Origin: Candidatus Bathyarchaeota archaeon
GTDB lineage: Archaea > Thermoproteota > Bathyarchaeia > Bathyarchaeales > UBA233
Reading direction: 5' to 3'
Assembly (NCBI GenBank): GCA_003661945.1
Contig: QMXC01000019.1
Location: 1-10,554, forward strand
DNA length: 10,554 nt
Below are positions 6,269 to 10,554 of this stretch, one piece after another; the first letter of the stretch is position 1, and each line of letters starts with the position of its first letter. Below the pieces are notes generated by a model, which had not been told where the DNA came from, searched no databases, and saw only the letters and a list, made by a program, of their open reading frames with translations. The position numbers and the translations under genes are program-made.

Positions 6269-7533
6269 TATCCGGACGCTTCCTCCTTGTTTAAGAAGTT
6301 GTAAAGCTCCTTTTCAAGCTGGGCTGCTGGAATCCAAGGCATGGAAATCACGGTTGTTCGTCCCCTTGCACCTGTGGAGCCCTTACGTGTTGCTACAGCC
6401 CCTAGGATAGAAAGCTTTTTCAAGTATTCCCAAAGCTGCGTGTGTCTCCGCGGCTTTTCGCCGAATTCTTCGCACACAGCCCTATAGGTCTCTTCTGCTT
6501 CGCCCATGGAAATGTAGGCTTTTTCCGACTGTTTGAAGGCTTTAGCTATTCCCAGCAGAAACAGCTTCTCGTGAAGGCTTAACGACGCGATGTCGGTTTT
6601 CCGCACGGTGGAATACACGCTTGCCATAGCCATTCTTACACATTCGGGCGTAACGAGGCTAAGCCCGTTTGCGTCGGCATATTTGCCAGCTCTCCACAAA
6701 AGTTCGATGGCAAAGCGAGCGTTTCCTTTTTCAGCTTCCGCGAGCTCTGCGACGAGGCTAACAGCGTCTGGCAAAACCGTGTTAGGCTTAAACGCCAACG
6801 AAACACGGTCATTCAGTATGTCTTCAAGCTGGCTCTTCGAATATTCCTTCAAACGGATAATGTTATGCTGAAGCGTGCTCCTCGTACTTTCATCTAGTTT
6901 TTTCAAAATTTCTAATTGTCGAAGAATGCATATGAGCGAAATTCGGTGTGGACTGTTCGGCGGACGGGTCTCCTGTAGGCGCGTAAGCTGGTAGATGGGG
7001 TCTGAACCCGCTTTTTCAACCAAGTATTCAAGCTCGTCTAGGGTTAGAACGACGTAGGCGTTTTCCTCGTCCAAAACCGAAGTAAGGGTCTGCAAAAGCT
7101 CCTCCAACGAGTAGCCGCGAACCGGAAAATTCGGATAAAAACGCTGCAAAACACGCTGCAAAACATGAAGCATGTTTCCCCTACATTCGCGGCAGTTCAC
7201 GTGAACATAATGCACATTAATGTTGCGTTTTTCAGCTTCTCGGACGAGCTGCATACCGAAAAACTGCGTCAAAACGGTTTTCCCGGTTCCCACCTTTCCA
7301 GAAACGAGCACACGTTGACTCATTTTTCCAGGAAACCTTAGGACAAAGCTGAAGAACTGGTTTAGCAGGTTAAGCTCGTTCAACCTATGCAGCAGCCTTG
7401 AAGGTATGTAATTGATGTCGAGTTTTGTTTCGTCTTTGAACACGGTGTAGTAGCTGAACAATTCCGAAGCTCCAGCAATAAAATACGCTTCATCTTCATT
7501 AAAACGTTTACACGTAAACGTGAAAGCGTTCAT
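6268..7533 (-). CDS. Orc1/Cdc6-family AAA+ ATPase (divergent paralogue)
   Basis: 421 residues with the Orc1/Cdc6 order of motifs: VFKDETKLDINYIP (31-44) and LLHR (47-50), the N-terminal signature; Walker A GKVGTGKT (79-86); VNCRECRGN (112-120), like the NCR motif of Cdc6; Walker B VVLTLDELEYL (161-171; D166, E167); YQLTRLQE (181-188); and a sensor-2-like GNARFAIELLWRAG (270-283). A winged-helix domain follows from about 314 to 405. Archaeal Orc1/Cdc6 proteins bind origins and load the MCM helicase. Here the sensor-1 stretch reads LICILRQLEILKKLDESTR (200-218), where initiators usually have GxSNDL and a DPRV arginine, so ATP sensing may differ. ATG 7533 has no ribosome-binding site, consistent with a leaderless start; TTG 7461 preceded by GGAG is an alternative that removes 24 residues. 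The gene overlaps the next one by one base. Confidence 0.85.
   Translation of the reverse strand: MNAFTFTCKRFNEDEAYFIAGASELFSYYTVFKDETKLDINYIPSRLLHRLNELNLLNQFFSFVLRFPGKMSQRVLVSGKVGTGKTVLTQFFGMQLVREAEKRNINVHYVHVNCRECRGNMLHVLQRVLQRFYPNFPVRGYSLEELLQTLTSVLDEENAYVVLTLDELEYLVEKAGSDPIYQLTRLQETRPPNSPHRISLICILRQLEILKKLDESTRSTLQHNIIRLKEYSKSQLEDILNDRVSLAFKPNTVLPDAVSLVAELAEAEKGNARFAIELLWRAGKYADANGLSLVTPECVRMAMASVYSTVRKTDIASLSLHEKLFLLGIAKAFKQSEKAYISMGEAEETYRAVCEEFGEKPRRHTQLWEYLKKLSILGAVATRKGSTGARGRTTVISMPWIPAAQLEKELYNFLNKEEASG
7504..7521. promoter_or_regulatory. 18-base inverted repeat at the 5' end of the Orc1/Cdc6-like gene
   Basis: ACGTTTACACGTAAACGT: two perfect 8-base arms (7504-7511 and 7514-7521) around a 2-base centre. 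As annotated it falls in codons 5-10 of the ATPase gene. If translation begins at TTG 7461 instead, it would be upstream of the gene. It shares the GTAAAC half-site with the repeat at 5984-5999, in the opposite arrangement. A dimeric DNA-binding protein is the natural reader, for example the winged-helix protein of the same operon or the ATPase itself. Confidence 0.4.
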
Positions 7534-7655
7534 GTTCTAGATTTTAGTTCTAGAATATTCCCATATAAGAAATACTAGACCACGCGAAACACGCCTTAAA
7601 AAACACGCAGCCCCTTTTCTAGCATAGAAAAATCTTCTAAAAGAGGAATATAGAA
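7534..7655. promoter_or_regulatory. Divergent promoter region between the ATPase and HTH_45 genes
   Basis: 122 bases without a gene. Minus strand: TCTTATATGG (7570-7561) is a good TATA box about 33 bases before the ATG at 7533, predicting a transcript that is leaderless or nearly so. Plus strand: CCTTAAAAAA (7594-7603) is a TATA-like box. A start near 7625-7630 would give a short leader containing AGAGG (7642-7646), 9 bases before TTG 7656. The heptamer GTTCTAG occurs twice, at 7534-7540 and 7547-7553, and CTAG recurs at 7575 and 7619. No long G-tract-containing origin recognition box was seen. Confidence 0.5.
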
Positions 7656-7997
7656 TTGAACCCTTGGGGACCAAACCCATCCCAGAAGAGGAGAGACAAG
7701 CTCTTCATAATAGCTGAAATTCTTGAAATAGCCCGAGAAGGAACATTGAAAACTCAGATTATGTATCGCGCTAACCTAAGCTTCACCCAGCTCAACCAGT
7801 ACTTGAAGCTTCTGACAGAAATCAAACTGCTGGAAAAGGTAAAAAAGAATGATAAAAGCATATACCTCACAACGGAAAAAGGAATGAAGTTCTTACAAAA
7901 CTACAGGGAAATCAGTCAGCTGTTGATGACTGAAAACAAGAAAAACGGCAACACAAAAATCCCGCCGCCCCATCTACTTCGAAAAAACAGCTATTAA
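7656..7997 (+). CDS. Winged-helix DNA-binding protein, HTH_45 / ArnR1-like
   Basis: 113 residues. KRRDKLFIIAEILEIAREG (11-29) followed by TLKTQIMYRANLSFTQLNQYLKLL (30-53) is the typical beginning of archaeal HTH_45 winged-helix proteins, in which the MYRANLS segment leads into the recognition helix. KLLEKVKKNDKSIYLTTEKG (57-76) is the wing ending in the family's TEKG, and MKFLQNYREISQLL (77-90) a final helix for dimerisation. The last 20 residues are basic and look disordered. No membrane segment follows, unlike ArnR proper. The start is TTG 7656-7658: a stop lies 18 bases upstream, AGAGG precedes it, and the first ATG in frame lies inside the domain. It converges on the membrane-complex operon and diverges from the ATPase gene. 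Target unknown; the shared intergenic region is a possible site. Confidence 0.82.
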   Translation: MNPWGPNPSQKRRDKLFIIAEILEIAREGTLKTQIMYRANLSFTQLNQYLKLLTEIKLLEKVKKNDKSIYLTTEKGMKFLQNYREISQLLMTENKKNGNTKIPPPHLLRKNSY

Positions 7998-8001
7998 CGC
8001 C

Positions 8002-8017
8002 GAGGGCATTCGCCCTC
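8002..8017. terminator. Bidirectional hairpin between convergent genes
   Basis: GAGGGC-ATTC-GCCCTC forms a perfect 6-base GC-rich stem with a 4-base loop, in the 37-base gap between the HTH_45 gene and the end of the membrane-complex operon. On the minus strand it is followed by TTTTTT (7987-7982); on the plus strand by a shorter TTTT at 8025-8028. Archaeal termination depends mainly on T-tracts, so the hairpin may instead stabilise the 3' ends. Confidence 0.55.
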
Positions 8018-8034
8018 TATCAGATTTTCATGGT

Positions 8035-9480
8035 TCAGACCAACGCTTGAGCTGCCTTGTTCGCTATTTCAATAAACGGGCTTGGATACAAACCGATTAT
8101 AACGCATGCTAAAGCCAGCAGAAACATGGGAACAAGCATCAAAACCGGCGCTTCATGAACGTTAAGAGCACGTTGCGGCGTTGACCATACGATTTTTCTT
8201 ATTAGTTGAAGATAGTATGCGAATCCCACTACGAGATTTATCAGCATAATCGCTGTGAAAACTAGCATTCCAGCGTTGACCCCGGCGTACAAAATCATAA
8301 ATTCGCTTACAAAACCGTTAAGCGGAGGAACACCTGATATTGCCAACGCTGCAACCATGAATATGACGGCGGTTACCGGCATCCGGCGACCGATGCCTTT
8401 TAACTCGTTTAGGTTTCTCGTTTTCGCCTCATAGATGAAAGCTCCGGCGCATAGGAAAAGAAGCCCCTTCATTACTGCGTGGTTCAACACGTGCATCAGT
8501 CCAGCGGTTAACCCGATACTTGTAGCCGTGGATACTGCGAAGAGGATGTAGCCCATCTGAGCGATGCTGCTGTACGCCAAAAGCCTTTTAATGTCGTTCT
8601 GAAGTAAAGCTGCAAAGTTGCCGTAGGTCATGGTTAAAACAGCGAAAACAGCCAAACTCGTCTGCCAAGAAAACTGCGACGGAAGAAAAACAGTGAATAG
8701 GCTTCGAATAATGGCGTAGACTCCGGCTTTTATCACGATTCCGGAAAGCAATGCGCTTACTGGACTTGGAGCCGCGGGATGAGCGTCTGGGAGCCATGTG
8801 TGAAGAGGGAAAACTGCGGCTTTAACCCCGAAACCGGTTAAGATGAAAGCTAGGCTGAGGTAGCTCCAAAAATCCGGTGTTCCCGACGCTATAGACGAAG
8901 ACAACTGAACGAAGTTTAAGGTTCCGGTTAAACCGTAAAGAAGCGATATTCCATAAAGCGCCGTTGCGCTTCCCGCGGCGCTGATTACAAGGTATTTCAA
9001 GCCAGCCTCGATGGGCTCCCAATTTTGCTTTCTGAACGCAACGAGCGCGTAGGATGCCACACACATAAGTTCCCAAAAAACAAAAAACGTGAAAAAGTCT
9101 CCGGCGAACACCACACCTAACATTCCGGTGAGCAAGGCTAAAACTAAAGCGTAGTAAAACGGAAGCCCTGTGTCTTGCGCCATGTATTTTATCGAATAGA
9201 CGGAAGCGATGAAGCCTAAAGCGAGGAAAATGGAAGCCATAAAGACGCCTAGAGGGTCAACTCTCATGCAGGCTTCGAATATTCCAGCGTCAACGGGAAT
9301 GAGAACAGGATTCGACAAGGCTTTGACAGCTAAACCGTAAAGTGCATAAGCGGAAATTACGAATCCTAGGGCAGCGTAGGCTCCGCAAATACTTCTTCTA
9401 CGTAGCTTTTCGGCTGCGTAGCCCACAAACGGCGTAGTTATCGTGAATATCAACAAGACGTCAACGGGTAGCGTAAACAT
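8035..9480 (-). CDS. Antiporter-like proton-pumping subunit, NuoN/FpoN or MrpD/HyfB type
   Basis: 481 residues with about 14 hydrophobic segments, the size and fold of the Proton_antipo_M family in the membrane arm of complex I-like enzymes. Key charges are visible: E137 in FFVFWELM (133-138, transmembrane helix 5 glutamate), K220 in GFGVKAAVFPLHTWLPDAHP (216-235), K251 in IVIKAGVYAIIR (248-259), H334 and K338 in LNHAVMKGLLF (332-342), and E393 in PLNGFVSEF (386-394). IEAGLKYLVIS...GSATALYGISLLYG (157-183) resembles NuoN more than NuoM, while GVPPLNGFVSEF is also common in MrpD/MbhH/HyfB subunits of group 4 hydrogenases. The symbol is left open for that reason. ATG 9480-9478 shares its A with the stop codon of the preceding gene (TAATG). 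It is the last gene of its operon, followed by a hairpin. Confidence 0.88.
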   Translation of the reverse strand: MFTLPVDVLLIFTITTPFVGYAAEKLRRRSICGAYAALGFVISAYALYGLAVKALSNPVLIPVDAGIFEACMRVDPLGVFMASIFLALGFIASVYSIKYMAQDTGLPFYYALVLALLTGMLGVVFAGDFFTFFVFWELMCVASYALVAFRKQNWEPIEAGLKYLVISAAGSATALYGISLLYGLTGTLNFVQLSSSIASGTPDFWSYLSLAFILTGFGVKAAVFPLHTWLPDAHPAAPSPVSALLSGIVIKAGVYAIIRSLFTVFLPSQFSWQTSLAVFAVLTMTYGNFAALLQNDIKRLLAYSSIAQMGYILFAVSTATSIGLTAGLMHVLNHAVMKGLLFLCAGAFIYEAKTRNLNELKGIGRRMPVTAVIFMVAALAISGVPPLNGFVSEFMILYAGVNAGMLVFTAIMLINLVVGFAYYLQLIRKIVWSTPQRALNVHEAPVLMLVPMFLLALACVIIGLYPSPFIEIANKAAQALV

Positions 9481-10554
9481 TAGATGGGAATCCCTCCGAA
9501 GGTTAGGAGCAGCCCTACTAAGAGGAGGAAGCCGATGAAGGCGGCTAACATGTTAACGTTCAATATTCCTGTTTGGAGCTTTCTGAAACTGTTTGAAACG
9601 CGGCATGCGCCCTTTACGAAAACGCGGTTGTAGAAAACGTCGAAATAATAGCCGTTCGCCAAAATCTTGTAGACGCCACGTGCAACGGAGCCTTGGGTAA
9701 GCCGTTCCGGTGAAAAAGACCGTTTAACATAGACCACGTATGCGGGTATTCCGCCCGTTACCAGCGCTAGAAGCGAACACGACAAAGGTACGAGGCTTAT
9801 GTTTGGGAATGACAGTTCGCCTATGGATGTGGCTTGCGACATCAAATGCGCAAAAAATGGTTGAAGAAAACCCGACAATACGCATGTTGATGCTAGAAGC
9901 ACGAGGGGAAAGGTCATTACTTTTGGAGCTTCGTTCAGCTTCTTTTCTTTCAGGAAGCTGGATTCTTCGCCTAGGAAGGCTAGGGAAAGCATCCGTATAG
10001 TGTATGCAACAGTTATTATTGCGGTTACCGTGCCGAGGAAGAAAAGCAAATAGCCAAATTCTCCGCCTAGGTTGTAGCATTCCTCGAGTATTAGGTCTTT
10101 ACTCCAGAAACCGTTGAAAGGCGGCACGGCTGAAAGGGATAGGGCTCCAATCACGAAGCTAACGTATGTGATGGGCATATGACGTTTAAGCCCGCCCATC
10201 AAACGCATATCCCGAGTTCCAGTAACGTGAATAACAGCGCCTGCGCAGAGAAAAAGCAGCGCTTTAAACAATGCGTGGCTCATTAAGTGAAATTGGCTCG
10301 CAAACCATCCGCCGGAAGTGCCTAAGCCTAAAGCAAACATCATGTAGCCAAGCTGGCTTATAGTGGAATACGCCAACACCCTCTTTATGTCGAAGGTTGC
10401 TAAAGCCATAGTAGCAGCCATAAAAGCCGTTAACACGCCTACTCCAGCCACCACGTACAGATAAGTTGAAACAATAGGAAAAACCATGGACATCCTCGCA
10501 ACCAAGTATACGCCGGCTTTAACCATCGTTGCAGCGTGTATAAGCGCGCTGACA
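9480..10554 (-). CDS. NuoL/FpoL-type proton-pumping membrane subunit (C-terminal part; 5' end beyond right edge)
   Basis: 358 codons are visible and the frame stays open at the right edge. The first residues, VSALIHAATMVKAGVYLVAR, are the middle of the NuoL family pattern, so the ATG at 10526 is internal and not the start. Further motifs are DIKRVLAYSTISQLGYMMFALG, SHALFKALLFLCAGAVIH and PPFNGFWSKDLIL, whose lysine in WSKD is the usual helix-12 residue of L subunits. After a charged loop (SSFLKEKKLNEAPKVM) comes a further hydrophobic part. It is followed by YYFDVFYNRVFVKGAC and a final transmembrane helix, matching the long lateral helix and last anchor that mark L rather than M or N subunits. 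It would pump protons or sodium in an F420H2 dehydrogenase- or complex I-like enzyme. Its stop codon overlaps the next start by one base. Confidence 0.92.
   Translation of the reverse strand, partial: VSALIHAATMVKAGVYLVARMSMVFPIVSTYLYVVAGVGVLTAFMAATMALATFDIKRVLAYSTISQLGYMMFALGLGTSGGWFASQFHLMSHALFKALLFLCAGAVIHVTGTRDMRLMGGLKRHMPITYVSFVIGALSLSAVPPFNGFWSKDLILEECYNLGGEFGYLLFFLGTVTAIITVAYTIRMLSLAFLGEESSFLKEKKLNEAPKVMTFPLVLLASTCVLSGFLQPFFAHLMSQATSIGELSFPNISLVPLSCSLLALVTGGIPAYVVYVKRSFSPERLTQGSVARGVYKILANGYYFDVFYNRVFVKGACRVSNSFRKLQTGILNVNMLAAFIGFLLLVGLLLTFGGIPI

Noticed and set aside
7534..7655. Replication origin next to an Orc1/Cdc6-type gene
   Set aside because: Archaeal origins often lie beside such genes, but no origin recognition box-like repeats with G-tracts and no extended AT-rich unwinding stretch are visible in 122 bases; promoter elements explain what is there.
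898..8034. tRNA, small RNA or CRISPR in the gaps
   Set aside because: The gaps are 122 bases or shorter, with no T-loop motif, no C/D-box pairs and no regularly spaced repeats.
9480..10526. ATG at 10526 as the start of a short antiporter-like protein
   Set aside because: The frame continues upstream to the window edge with VSALIHAAT, the conserved lead-in of NuoL, so the gene is cut by the window and not short.

Overview
The window is almost certainly archaeal chromosomal DNA of moderate GC. It carries the mismatch/branched-DNA endonuclease NucS, an Orc1/Cdc6-type AAA+ ATPase, an archaeal HTH_45-type winged-helix protein, archaeal-style pterin cofactor genes and a membrane complex of the F420H2 dehydrogenase / complex I type. 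Intergenic gaps contain TATA-like boxes of archaeal style rather than bacterial -35/-10 pairs. The gene mix and short spacing suggest an uncultured TACK lineage such as Bathyarchaeia; that placement is inference, not something read from a marker gene.

Layout, left to right. (1) Positions 1-113, minus: the first codons of an MBL-fold protein of the UPF0282 type, overlapping the 3' end of nucS (97-897, minus). (2) 953-1504, plus: a small class I SAM methyltransferase, divergent from nucS across a 55-base promoter gap. (3) 1517-7533, minus: a tightly packed block of eight genes. In transcription order it holds an Orc1/Cdc6-like ATPase, an ArsR-like winged-helix protein (1-base stop/start overlap), a coiled-coil protein of unknown function, moaC, moaB and moaA, a tandem-GNAT acetyltransferase and a creatininase-family amidohydrolase. 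At least two internal promoters look likely, before the coiled-coil gene and before the creatininase-family gene. (4) 7534-7655: a divergent promoter region leading to a plus-strand HTH_45 winged-helix gene (7656-7997). (5) A hairpin at 8002-8017 separates this from 8035-10554, minus. That region is the end of a proton-pumping membrane complex operon: a NuoL/FpoL-type subunit (cut by the right edge) followed, with a 1-base overlap, by a NuoN/MrpD-type subunit.

How the genes fit together. moaC-moaB-moaA make and activate pyranopterin for molybdenum or tungsten enzymes. The creatininase-family gene resembles the ArfB/MftE branch, so it could act in flavin/F420 synthesis, which would suit a cell with an F420H2-type respiratory complex; this is a guess from family membership. 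The least explained part is the ATPase, winged-helix and coiled-coil trio. The ATPase keeps its Walker motifs, but its sensor-1 region departs from replication initiators. Two inverted repeats built from the same GTAAAC half-site lie next to the first and third genes of the trio. No rRNA, tRNA, CRISPR array, insertion sequence or convincing replication-origin repeats were seen.
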